A DNA stretch of 5,809 nt from an uncultured Pseudomonadota bacterium (GTDB lineage: Bacteria > Pseudomonadota > Gammaproteobacteria > Burkholderiales > Burkholderiaceae): assembly GCA_946480245.1 (NCBI GenBank), contig CAMLIZ010000217.1:1-5809 (forward strand), in the 5' to 3' direction. Made by a program: the position numbers and the translations under genes. This document shows positions 1-5,809 of this stretch, piece after piece. A model generated the notes under the pieces. It ran no database searches and was not told where the DNA came from. It saw only the letters and a program-made list of their open reading frames with translations. Positions within the stretch are counted from its first letter, which is position 1, and every line of letters begins with the position of its first letter.

Positions 1-3
1 GCC

Positions 4-2796
4 TCAATGCGCCTTGTCCCAGTTCGCCCCCACGCCCACTTCCGCCAGCAGCGGCACCGAGAACCGCGCCACACCCGCCATCAGTGCCGGCACCTGCTCG
101 CGCACCCACGGCAGCTCGGCTTCGGGCACCTCGAACACCAGTTCGTCGTGCACCTGCATCACCATCTTGGTGGCCTTGCCCTCGCGTTCCAGCGCGGCCT
201 GCACGGCGATCATCGCCAGCTTCACGAGGTCCGCGGCGGTGCCCTGCATCGGCGCGTTGATGGCCTGGCGCTCGGCAGCCGAGCGGCGCGGGCCGTTGGC
301 ACCGGCGATCTCGGGCAGCTCGATGCGGCGGCCGAACACGGTTTCCACGTAGCCGCGTTCGCGCGCCTGGATGCGCGTGTCGTCCATGTAGCGCTTCACG
401 CCCGGGTAGCGCTGGAAGTAGCGCTCGATGTAGGCGGTGGCGGCTGAGCGCTCGATCCCCAGGTTGCTGGCCAGGCCGAAGGCGCCCATGCCGTAGATCA
501 GCCCGAAGTTGATGGTCTTGGCGTAGCGCCGCTGCTCGCTGCTCACTTCGGATGCCGCCACACCGAACACCTCGGCGGCGGTGGCGCGATGCACGTCCAG
601 CCCGTCGCGGAAGGCCGCCGCCAGGTTCTCGTCGCCGCTGATGTGGGCCATGATGCGCAGCTCGATCTGCGAGTAATCGGCGCTCACGATCACGTGCCCC
701 GGCGGCGCGATGAAGGCCTCGCGCACGCGCCGGCCTTCGGCGGTGCGAATGGGGATGTTCTGCAGGTTCGGGTCGTTGCTGGCCAGCCGCCCCGTCACCG
801 CCACGGCCTGCGCGTAGGTGGTGTGCACACGGCCGGTGTGCGGGTTCACCATCTGCGGCAGCTTGTCGGTGTAGGTGCCCTTCAGCTTGGCCATGCTGCG
901 ATGCTCCAGGATCTTGCGCGGCAGCGGGTAGTCCTCGGCCAGCTTTTCCAGCACCTCTTCGTCGGTGGAAGGTGAGCCGCTGGCGGTTTTCTTCAGCACC
1001 GGCAGGCCCTGGCGCGTGAACAGGATCTCGCAGATCTGCTTGGGCGAGCCCAGGTTGAAGGGCTGGCCGGCCAGCTCGTAGGCCTGGCGCTCCAGCGCCA
1101 TCATCTTCTCGGCCAGCTCGCGGCTTTGCTGTGCGAGCAAGGCACTGTCGATCAGCACGCCGTTGCGCTCGATGCGCTGGATCACCGCGCTCACCGGCAT
1201 CTCGATCTGCTCGTACACATAGCGCAGGCCAGGCTCGCGCTCCAGGCGCGGCCACAGCGTCTGGTGCACGTGCAGCGCCATCTCGCTATCCTCGCCCGAG
1301 TACTCGGTGGCCTTTGCGATGTCGACCTGCGCAAACGGGATCTGGTGCGCACCCTTGCCGCACACGTCTTCGTAGCTCAGGCCATGGCGGCCGAGGTGGC
1401 GCGCGGCCAGGCTCTCCAGGCTGTGCGGCCGGTGCGCCTCCAGCACGTAGCTCTGCAGCATGGTGTCGTGCGCATAGCCGCGCACGGTGATGCCGTGGTT
1501 GGCGAACACATGCACGTCGTACTTGACGTGCTGGCCGAGCTTGAGCGCGTGCTCGTCCTCGAGCCAGGGTTTCAGCACGCCCAGCACTTCGTCCAGCGGC
1601 AGCTGGGCCGGCGCATCGCCGTAGTTGTGCGCCAGCGGCACGTAGGCGGCCTCGCCGGGCTGCACCGCAAAGCTGATGCCGACGATGCGCGCACGCATCG
1701 CGTCGAGCGAATCGGTCTCGGTGTCCAGCGCCACCAGCGGCGCTTCGCGCAGCCGGATCAGCCAACGGTCCAGCGCCTCGCGCGTGAGCACGGTCTCGTA
1801 CTCGCGCCTCAACGCCGTGGACACCGGCGCCGGTGGGACGTCGGCCGCGGGGGCCGACGTGCGCACGGTGGCGGCCGGCTTCGGCGGCGCCACGCCCAGT
1901 GCCTGCTCCAGCTCCTTGCGCCAGGTGGTGAAGCCGAAGCGCGTGTAGAAGGCCAGCAGCGCGGCCTGCTCCACCGCGCGCAGCGCCAGCGCGTCCAGCT
2001 GCGGCCAGCCGGTGATGTGCGGCGCGAGGTCGCAGTCGCATTTCACGGTGACCAGGCGCCGGCCCTGCGGCAGCCAGTCGAGCGCCCTGCGCAGGTTGTC
2101 GCCGGCCGCGCCCTTCACGCTGTGGGCGGCGGCGATCAGTGCGTCGAGCGAGCCATGCTCGGCAAGCCACTTGGCCGCCGTCTTGGGGCCCACCTTCTCG
2201 ACGCCGGGCACGTTGTCCACCGTGTCGCCCACCAAGGTGAGGTAGTCCACGATGCGCTCGGGCGGCACGCCGAACTTGGCGGCCACGCCCGCCACGTCGA
2301 GCCGCTCGTTGGTCATCGTGTTGACCAGCGTGACGCGCTCGTTCACCAGTTGCGCCAGGTCCTTGTCGCCGGTGGACACGATCACGTTGAAGCCGGCGTC
2401 GGCGGCCACCTTGGCCAGCGTGCCGATCACGTCGTCGGCCTCCACGCCCGGCACCTCCAGCACCGGCCAGCCCAGCAGGCCGGCCACCTCGTGGATCGGC
2501 GCCACCTGCTGCGCCAGCGGATCGGGCATCGGCGGACGATGTGCCTTGTAGTCGGCATACCACTCGTCGCGAAAGGTCCGGCCCTTGGCATCGAACACGC
2601 AGGCGGCCAGTTGCGGCTGCACGTCCTTCACCGCGCGCTTGAGCATCGCCACCATGCCGTGCAGCGCGCCGGTGGGCACGCCCTCGGGGCCGCGCAGGTC
2701 GGGCAGGGCATGGAAGGCGCGATACAGGTAGCTGCTGCCATCGACCAGCAGCAGCGTCTTCGGGGTGCTTTCGTCCATCGGCGGATTGTCGGCCAA
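4..2796 (-). CDS. polA: DNA polymerase I (PolA), full length
   Basis: DNA polymerase I fills gaps and removes RNA primers during Okazaki fragment maturation and excision repair. At 930 residues it matches the usual size (E. coli 928). The 5'-nuclease domain (about 14-295) keeps its acidic metal ligands: D19, D69, the E119/D121/D122 cluster, D144/D146 and D191/D194, followed by the helix-hairpin-helix region (NVPGVEKVGPKTA from 195). An Ala/Pro linker (about 300-328) precedes the 3'-5' exonuclease, whose D358-T-E360, D427, Y499 and D503 are all present, so proofreading looks functional. The polymerase domain has motif A (D707-YSQIELR), motif B (R756, K760, F764, Y768) and motif C (H883-D884-E885). 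Start: TTG at 2796 has AGGAG 6 nt upstream. The first ATG (M7, 2778) gives a 924-residue protein whose N-terminus aligns better in length with E. coli but has no Shine-Dalgarno sequence, so I chose TTG with moderate confidence. The gene is divergent from DUF2782; the stop is TGA. Confidence 0.97.
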   Translation of the reverse strand: MADNPPMDESTPKTLLLVDGSSYLYRAFHALPDLRGPEGVPTGALHGMVAMLKRAVKDVQPQLAACVFDAKGRTFRDEWYADYKAHRPPMPDPLAQQVAPIHEVAGLLGWPVLEVPGVEADDVIGTLAKVAADAGFNVIVSTGDKDLAQLVNERVTLVNTMTNERLDVAGVAAKFGVPPERIVDYLTLVGDTVDNVPGVEKVGPKTAAKWLAEHGSLDALIAAAHSVKGAAGDNLRRALDWLPQGRRLVTVKCDCDLAPHITGWPQLDALALRAVEQAALLAFYTRFGFTTWRKELEQALGVAPPKPAATVRTSAPAADVPPAPVSTALRREYETVLTREALDRWLIRLREAPLVALDTETDSLDAMRARIVGISFAVQPGEAAYVPLAHNYGDAPAQLPLDEVLGVLKPWLEDEHALKLGQHVKYDVHVFANHGITVRGYAHDTMLQSYVLEAHRPHSLESLAARHLGRHGLSYEDVCGKGAHQIPFAQVDIAKATEYSGEDSEMALHVHQTLWPRLEREPGLRYVYEQIEMPVSAVIQRIERNGVLIDSALLAQQSRELAEKMMALERQAYELAGQPFNLGSPKQICEILFTRQGLPVLKKTASGSPSTDEEVLEKLAEDYPLPRKILEHRSMAKLKGTYTDKLPQMVNPHTGRVHTTYAQAVAVTGRLASNDPNLQNIPIRTAEGRRVREAFIAPPGHVIVSADYSQIELRIMAHISGDENLAAAFRDGLDVHRATAAEVFGVAASEVSSEQRRYAKTINFGLIYGMGAFGLASNLGIERSAATAYIERYFQRYPGVKRYMDDTRIQARERGYVETVFGRRIELPEIAGANGPRRSAAERQAINAPMQGTAADLVKLAMIAVQAALEREGKATKMVMQVHDELVFEVPEAELPWVREQVPALMAGVARFSVPLLAEVGVGANWDKAH
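1822..1860. repeat. Two adjacent inverted repeats inside the polA linker
   Basis: CACCGGCGCCGGTG (1822-1835) is a perfect 14-bp palindrome. Two bases on, ACGTCGGCC (1838-1846) and GGCCGACGT (1852-1860) form a perfect 9-bp stem around a 5-nt loop. Both fall in codons for the Ala/Pro linker (about residues 313-325) between the 5'-nuclease and the Klenow part of PolA, where the protein sequence is little constrained. At this GC content each could arise by chance; their adjacency is the only unusual point. Confidence 0.4.
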
Positions 2797-2812
2797 GGCC
2801 CGCTCCTACAAT
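2786..2812 (+). promoter_or_regulatory. Candidate sigma-70 promoter for the DUF2782-thrB row
   Basis: TACAAT at 2807-2812 matches five of six positions of the -10 consensus. TTGTCG at 2786-2791 is a weak -35 match (four of six) with a short 15-nt spacer. A transcript starting 6-8 nt after the -10 box would begin at about 2819-2821, at or within two bases of the ATG of the DUF2782 gene, giving a leaderless or almost leaderless mRNA. This agrees with the lack of any Shine-Dalgarno sequence before that ATG (CAATCGCGCCCC). The -35 part would lie inside the first codons of polA. This is inferred from motif fit alone. Confidence 0.45.
2803..2807 (-). promoter_or_regulatory. Ribosome-binding site of polA (AGGAG)
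   Basis: On the minus strand AGGAG lies 6 nt before the TTG at 2796 and 24 nt before the ATG at 2778. Only the TTG spacing is normal for a Shine-Dalgarno site, so this element is the main argument for the TTG start of polA. It lies beside, and by one base overlaps, the plus-strand hexamer TACAAT (2807-2812), proposed as the -10 box of the divergent gene. Confidence 0.6.
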
Positions 2813-2820
2813 CGCGCCCC

Positions 2821-3138
2821 ATGAGCAATCCCCTTGCGTCCTGGCTGAGCGCAGCCGCCGTGGCCACGCTGCTGGTGAGCAGCGCGCGCGCTGCCGACGT
2901 AGAGCCCACGCTGCCGCCGGAGCCCGAGGTGCGGCACAGCGTGCAGGAGGACGACCACGTGCGCATCGAGGAGCTGCGCGTGCGCGGCCAGACGCAACGC
3001 GTGGTGGTGCAACCGAAGGCGCCGGGTAGCAAGCCCTACGAGATCGTCACCGGCAGCAGCGGGCGCAATCTCGCGTCGCCCGACGACGAGCACCGCGGCG
3101 CCATCGGCCAGCGGGTGTGGAACGTGCTCGCGTTCTGA
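2821..3138 (+). CDS. DUF2782 family exported protein
   Basis: A 105-residue protein of unknown function. Residues 1-24 look like a Sec signal peptide: a hydrophobic core (about 8-20, rich in Ala, Val and Leu) ending in the signal peptidase I motif A22-R-A24, with cleavage likely before A25. The n-region (MSNPLASW) carries no Lys or Arg, which is unusual. The mature part of about 81 residues has an acidic, Pro-rich start (26-45), then the conserved core IEELRVRGQ (49-57), VVVQPK (61-66) and PYEIV (72-76), and a hydrophobic C-terminus ending QRVWNVLAF. This pattern and the position between polA and thrB match DUF2782, recalled also at the pseudomonad polA-thrB locus. The expected location is the periplasm. 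The start is ATG with no Shine-Dalgarno sequence, and no alternative in-frame start was found in the codons just upstream. The thrB start follows after 18 nt, so co-transcription is likely. Family assignment is from memory of the motif, not a search. Confidence 0.85.
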   Translation: MSNPLASWLSAAAVATLLVSSARAADVEPTLPPEPEVRHSVQEDDHVRIEELRVRGQTQRVVVQPKAPGSKPYEIVTGSSGRNLASPDDEHRGAIGQRVWNVLAF

Positions 3139-3156
3139 AGGCCGGGCAACCCTGAC

Positions 3157-4131
3157 ATGGCCGTCTTCACCGAAGTCTCGTTCGACGAGGCAGCGCAGTT
3201 CGTCGCGCCCTTGGGCGTGGGGCGCCTGACCGAGCTGCGCGGCATCCGCGCGGGCATCGAGAACACCAATTATTTCGCCACCACCGAGCGCGGCGAGTAC
3301 GTGCTGACGCTGTTCGAGCGCCTCACGTTCGAGCAGCTGCCGTTCTACCTGCGGCTGATGCAGCACCTGGCGCGCAAGGACATCCCGGTACCGGAGCCGC
3401 ATGCCGACGTGCACGGCGAGATCCTGTTCACCCTGCAAGGAAAACCGGCCGCGCTGGTCGACAAGCTGCCCGGCGCGCACCAGCTGGCGCCCGACGTGCA
3501 CCACTGCGAGCAGGTGGGCGCCATGCTGGCGCGCATGCACCTGGCGGCCCAGGACTTCGCGCTCTCGCAGCCCAACCTGCGGGGGCTGGCCTGGTGGATC
3601 GAGACGGTGCCGGTGGTGCTGCCCTATCTGTCGCCCGAGCAGCAGGCGCTGCTGGCCGACGAACTGGCCTACCAGCAGCAGCTGGCGGCCTCACCCGCGT
3701 ACGCGGGGCTGGCGCGCGGGCCGATCCACGCCGACCTGTTCCGCGACAACGTGATGTTCGAAGGCCTGACCGGGCGCGAGCGCCTGTCCGGCTTCTTCGA
3801 CTTCTACTTTGCGGGCGTCGACACCTTCCTGTTCGACATCGCCGTGTGCCTGAACGACTGGTGCATCGACCTCGACAGCGGCCGGCTGGTGGAAGAACGC
3901 GCCGCCGCGTTCGTGCGCGCCTATGCCGAGGTGCGGCCACTCGCAGGCGCCGAGCAGCGGCTCATGCCGGCGCTGCTGCGCGCTGCCGCGTTCCGCTTCT
4001 GGCTGTCGCGACTGTGGGACTTTCACCTGCCGCGCGAGGCCAGCATGCTCAAGGCGCACGACCCGGCGCACTTCGAGCGCGTGCTGCGCGAGCGCATCGA
4101 CCGGCCGTGGCATCCGGCCCTGGAGGCCTGA
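3157..4131 (+). CDS. thrB: Homoserine kinase, aminoglycoside-phosphotransferase fold
   Basis: Phosphorylates L-homoserine with ATP to O-phosphohomoserine, the substrate of threonine synthase, in the cytoplasm. At 324 residues it belongs to the alternative homoserine kinase family of pseudomonads and Burkholderiales, which has the choline kinase/aminoglycoside phosphotransferase fold and is unrelated to the GHMP-type ThrB of E. coli. The N-terminal lobe shows the typical MAVFTEVS start, GIENTNYF (33-40) and YVLTLFE (48-54). The catalytic loop is H191-A-D193-L-F-R-D-N198 (HxDxxxxN), and the metal-binding Asp of the following strand is D215 in FFDFYF. All expected catalytic residues are present. 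The ATG at 3157 has only a weak, distant GAAGG (3137-3141, 15 nt away), which overlaps the end of DUF2782, so translation may depend partly on the upstream gene. The next start codon lies 5 nt past its stop. No attenuator or leader peptide is visible. Related kinases act on other small alcohols, but the N-terminal motif and the neighbourhood favour ThrB. Confidence 0.95.
   Translation: MAVFTEVSFDEAAQFVAPLGVGRLTELRGIRAGIENTNYFATTERGEYVLTLFERLTFEQLPFYLRLMQHLARKDIPVPEPHADVHGEILFTLQGKPAALVDKLPGAHQLAPDVHHCEQVGAMLARMHLAAQDFALSQPNLRGLAWWIETVPVVLPYLSPEQQALLADELAYQQQLAASPAYAGLARGPIHADLFRDNVMFEGLTGRERLSGFFDFYFAGVDTFLFDIAVCLNDWCIDLDSGRLVEERAAAFVRAYAEVRPLAGAEQRLMPALLRAAAFRFWLSRLWDFHLPREASMLKAHDPAHFERVLRERIDRPWHPALEA
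4122..4126 (+). promoter_or_regulatory. Ribosome-binding site of the membrane protein gene (GGAGG)
   Basis: GGAGG lies 10 nt before the ATG at 4137 and within the last codons of thrB (Leu-Glu-Ala). It fixes the start of the downstream gene, which otherwise sits in a long open frame reaching back into thrB, and suggests that ribosomes ending thrB can restart here. Confidence 0.65.
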
Positions 4132-4136
4132 GCGCG

Positions 4137-4949
4137 ATGGTGCTGCGTCTTCGTTCGGTACCGCCGGGCCAGGGTGTGTTGTGGGTGCGGCGCGGCTTTC
4201 GCGTCTTCATGCAGCGGCCGATGGCGTTCACCGCGCTGCTGCTCGCGTTCTTCTTCGCCAGCCTCGTCGTCTCGGTGCTGGTGCCGGTGGTGGGCGGCCC
4301 GCTGTCGCTGATGGCACTGCCGCTGCTCAGCCTGGGCTTCATGATCGCCACCCGCTCGGCGCTGTCCGATGGCCCGGTGCACCCGGGCCAGCTGCTGCAA
4401 CCACTGCGCGTGCCGATGGCGCGGCGCAAGCCGCTGCTGCTGCTGTGCGCGCTGTACGGTGCGGCCACGCTGGGCGTGCTGGTGCTCAGCGACCGCATCG
4501 TCGGCGACGCATGGGAACAGGTGCACGCGATGTACAGCGCCAGCACGCCCGTATCGCCGGAGCAGGCCCGCGCCGCGGCCACCGACCCGCGCCTGCTGTG
4601 GGGCTTCGGCACGCAGGCGCTGCTGCTGTCGGCCCTGTCCATCCCGTTCTGGCATGCGCCGGCGCTGGTGCTCTGGGGCAACCAGGGCGTGGCGCAGTCG
4701 CTGTTCTCGAGCACCGTCGCGCTGTGGCGCACCAAGGGCGCGTTTTCGGTCTACACGCTGGTATGGCTGGGGCTGATGCTGGCCCTGGGCACCGTGACCA
4801 CGCTGGTGCTCACGCTGATCGGCGTGCCGCAGCTGGCGCCGGTGGCGGTGCTGCCGCTGGTGCTGATGTGCATGACGGCGTTCTACGTGACGCTGTACTT
4901 CATCTTCGCCGACACCTTCGAGGCCGGCAGCGGGGAGCCGGCCGCATAA
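4137..4949 (+). CDS. BPSS1780 family multi-pass inner-membrane protein
   Basis: A 270-residue membrane protein of unknown function. After a short N-terminal segment with the family-like pattern VPPGQGVLWVRRGFRVFMQRP (split here as VPPGQGVLWVRR, 8-19, then GFRVFMQRP, 20-28) it has about six hydrophobic segments: 29-52, 54-72, 99-118, 158-180, 203-230 and 234-258. The Arg-rich loop 91-98 (RVPMARRK) suggests that this loop faces the cytoplasm. The soluble stretch 119-157 is the largest loop and would then be periplasmic. The WHAPALVLW motif (172-180) and the following SLFSSTVALWRTKGAF (188-203) resemble the conserved core of the Burkholderiales BPSS1780 family. The ATG at 4137 is chosen because of GGAGG 10 nt upstream and because the open frame further back lies entirely within thrB. 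The gene starts 5 nt after thrB, so the two are almost certainly co-transcribed. Nothing indicates a substrate. Family name is recalled, not searched. Confidence 0.85.
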   Translation: MVLRLRSVPPGQGVLWVRRGFRVFMQRPMAFTALLLAFFFASLVVSVLVPVVGGPLSLMALPLLSLGFMIATRSALSDGPVHPGQLLQPLRVPMARRKPLLLLCALYGAATLGVLVLSDRIVGDAWEQVHAMYSASTPVSPEQARAAATDPRLLWGFGTQALLLSALSIPFWHAPALVLWGNQGVAQSLFSSTVALWRTKGAFSVYTLVWLGLMLALGTVTTLVLTLIGVPQLAPVAVLPLVLMCMTAFYVTLYFIFADTFEAGSGEPAA

Positions 4950-4977
4950 TCGGCCGACCCTCCTGCGGTACCCCATC

Positions 4978-5181
4978 ATGACGCTGCGCCGATTCCTCGT
5001 TCTGCTGGCTGCCTGGCTGTGCGCGGCCTTGCAGGGCTGTGCCGTCGTCAGCGTGGCCGGGTCCGCGGCTGGTGCCGCCATCTCGGTCACCGGTGCAGTG
5101 GTGAGCACCGGCGTCAAGGTCACCGGCAAGGTGATCGAGAAGACGATCGACGTGGTCACGCCCGGCGGCGACAGCAATTGA
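4978..5181 (+). CDS. Small lipoprotein with 11-residue repeats
   Basis: A 67-residue protein with a textbook lipoprotein signal peptide: R4-R5, a hydrophobic core (6-17) and the lipobox L18-Q-G-C21, so C21 should be lipidated and the mature chain is 47 residues. There is no Asp at +2 (Ala22), so in the enterobacterial rule it would go to the outer membrane. The mature part contains four copies of an 11-residue unit, [VI]-x-V-[ATV]-[GT], starting at residues 24, 35, 46 and 57, before the tail PGGDSN. Small lipoproteins of this Gly/Val/Ser-rich type are common in proteobacteria (the model NF038104 comes to mind, unverified). Function is unknown. The ATG at 4978 has no clear Shine-Dalgarno sequence and follows the membrane protein gene by 28 nt without a visible terminator, so it may be the last gene of the thrB transcript. 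Its stop is 7 nt from the stop of the convergent helicase gene. Confidence 0.82.
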   Translation: MTLRRFLVLLAAWLCAALQGCAVVSVAGSAAGAAISVTGAVVSTGVKVTGKVIEKTIDVVTPGGDSN

Positions 5182-5190
5182 AGGCGCCTT
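5181..5190. repeat. 10-bp perfect palindrome between convergent stop codons
   Basis: AAGGCGCCTT is self-complementary and uses the last base of the lipoprotein stop (TGA) and two bases of the helicase stop (TAA on the minus strand). It has no loop and no T-tract, so it does not look like an ordinary intrinsic terminator. It is reported because the whole 7-bp gap between the two genes lies inside it. Confidence 0.4.
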
Positions 5191-5809
5191 ACTCCACCGG
5201 CGTCAGCTTGGCGAGGCTGAGCTGCAGCCACTTGGCGCCATGACGGCCGAAGTTCACCTGCGCGCGCGCGTCCTCGCCCGCACCTTCGAGCGTGACGATC
5301 ACGCCCTCGCCAAACTTGGTGTGAAACACCGACTGGCCCACGCGCAAGCCGTGGCCAGCGCCCGCCCGCGCTGACGCAAACGGCGGCGGCGCCGGCGCCT
5401 CCACCCGGCCCGCGCCCACCACCGAGCCCAGCCCGCTGCCGCGGTTCCAGGCCGCCTGGTACTCGCGCGCAAAGCCGGAGCCGAAGCCCTGGTTGCGCGG
5501 CGTCAGCCACTTGAGGCCGGCCTCGGGCAGCTCGTCGAAGAAGCGGCTCTTGATGTGGTACTTGGTCTGCCCGTGCAGCATGCGCGTCTGGCTGAAGCTC
5601 ATGTACAGCCGCTGGCGCGCACGGGTGATCGCCACGTACATCAGGCGGCGCTCCTCCTCCAGCCCGTCGATGTCCGACATCGAGTTCTCGTGCGGGAACA
5701 GGCCCTCCTCCATGCCGGTGATGAACACCGCGTCGAACTCCAGGCCCTTGGCCGAGTGCACCGTCATCAGCTGGATCGCGTCCTGCCCGGCCTGCGCCTG
5801 GTTGTCGCC
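5189..5809 (-). CDS. uvrD: UvrD/PcrA-type DNA helicase, C-terminal part (cut by window edge)
   Basis: C-terminal 206 residues of a superfamily 1A 3'-5' DNA helicase (helicase II), which unwinds DNA in nucleotide excision and mismatch repair. The reading frame stays open to the right edge, so the first Met visible (5767) is internal and roughly 500 or more residues lie outside. Numbered from the edge, helicase motif V is V17-HSAKGLEF25, and motif VI is E51-EERRLMYVAITRAR65 with the presumed arginine finger R63. Between them, GMEEGLFPH is typical of UvrD. A variable Gly/Ala/Pro linker (about 105-153) leads to the C-terminal Tudor-like domain (about 155-206, with KFGEG at 165-169 and KWLQLSLAKL near the end), which in relatives binds RNA polymerase. 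That domain and the GMEEG context favour UvrD/PcrA over Rep. The stop is TAA at 5191-5189. It is convergent with the lipoprotein gene. Confidence 0.93.
   Translation of the reverse strand, partial: GDNQAQAGQDAIQLMTVHSAKGLEFDAVFITGMEEGLFPHENSMSDIDGLEEERRLMYVAITRARQRLYMSFSQTRMLHGQTKYHIKSRFFDELPEAGLKWLTPRNQGFGSGFAREYQAAWNRGSGLGSVVGAGRVEAPAPPPFASARAGAGHGLRVGQSVFHTKFGEGVIVTLEGAGEDARAQVNFGRHGAKWLQLSLAKLTPVE

Noticed and set aside
1126..3138. A 670-codon plus-strand open frame antisense to polA that continues in frame into DUF2782
   Set aside because: Its codons are in exact register with the polA codons, so stops require the sense codons TTA, CTA or TCA, which GC-rich genomes rarely use. The translation is His/Arg/Gln-rich without any recognisable domain. 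Only the part from the ATG at 2821 has a signal peptide and family motifs.
2806..3540. A 244-codon minus-strand open frame opposite DUF2782 and thrB
   Set aside because: It lies in the same antisense codon register as the real genes, has no domain, and would end in the polA ribosome-binding site region.
3594..4136. Upstream extension of the membrane protein frame back through thrB
   Set aside because: This part is an off-frame reading of thrB with an Arg/Ala-rich composition. The ribosome site GGAGG at 4122 and the family-like N-terminus place the start at 4137.
4950..4977. Possible terminator or promoter between the membrane protein and the lipoprotein gene
   Set aside because: The 28-nt gap holds only the short palindrome TCGGCCGA (4950-4957), with no T-tract and no convincing -35/-10 pair.
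5388..5399. GGCGCCGGCGCC palindrome within uvrD
   Set aside because: Simple GC-rich palindromic run in the codons of the Ala/Pro linker of UvrD; expected from base composition.
4023..5510. A 495-codon minus-strand open frame antisense to the membrane protein, the lipoprotein and part of uvrD
   Set aside because: It overlaps four genes with strong protein evidence, and its translation is a low-complexity Arg/Gln/His/Ala product typical of antisense frames at high GC.
1..5809. Search for mobile elements, CRISPR repeats, tRNA genes, toxin-antitoxin or defence genes
   Set aside because: Every stretch above 30 nt is accounted for by housekeeping or small envelope genes of uniform composition; no direct repeats flanking a segment, no transposase and no repeat-spacer pattern were seen.

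Overview
The window is a compact, GC-rich stretch of bacterial chromosome carrying housekeeping genes. Protein content and gene order point to a betaproteobacterium, most likely Burkholderiales (Comamonadaceae or the Leptothrix/Rubrivivax group). The main evidence is a UvrD C-terminus, a PolA, a kinase-fold (not GHMP-type) ThrB and a BPSS1780-type membrane protein, all with GC-biased third positions. The order polA / DUF2782 / thrB is, from memory, also found in pseudomonads. I could not search a database, so the taxonomic call is an inference.

Layout: (1) 4-2796, minus strand: polA, full-length DNA polymerase I with all three activities apparently intact. (2) 2797-2820: a 24-bp divergent gap holding the polA ribosome-binding site on one strand and a likely -10 box for the next gene on the other. 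(3) 2821-4949, plus strand: a tight row of a small exported DUF2782 protein, thrB (homoserine kinase) and a six-segment inner-membrane protein, with gaps of 18 and 5 nt. (4) 4978-5181, plus strand: a 67-residue lipoprotein built from four 11-residue repeats, 28 nt downstream. (5) 5189-5809, minus strand: the C-terminal 206 residues of a UvrD/PcrA-type helicase, entering from the right edge and convergent with the lipoprotein gene, 7 nt apart.

The two outer genes belong to DNA replication and repair: Pol I fills and ligation-prepares gaps, and UvrD displaces the excised oligonucleotide in excision and mismatch repair. thrB belongs to threonine synthesis. DUF2782, the membrane protein and the lipoprotein have no established function and are all predicted to be exported or membrane-bound. 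The four plus-strand genes could be one transcript, with a promoter candidate directly before DUF2782.

I see no mobile element, CRISPR array, tRNA, rRNA, phage gene or defence system, and no gene-free stretch above 30 nt. No undescribed multi-gene system is evident. The points most worth a second look are the interlocked divergent start region (possible leaderless mRNA opposite a TTG-started polA) and the hendecad-repeat lipoprotein.
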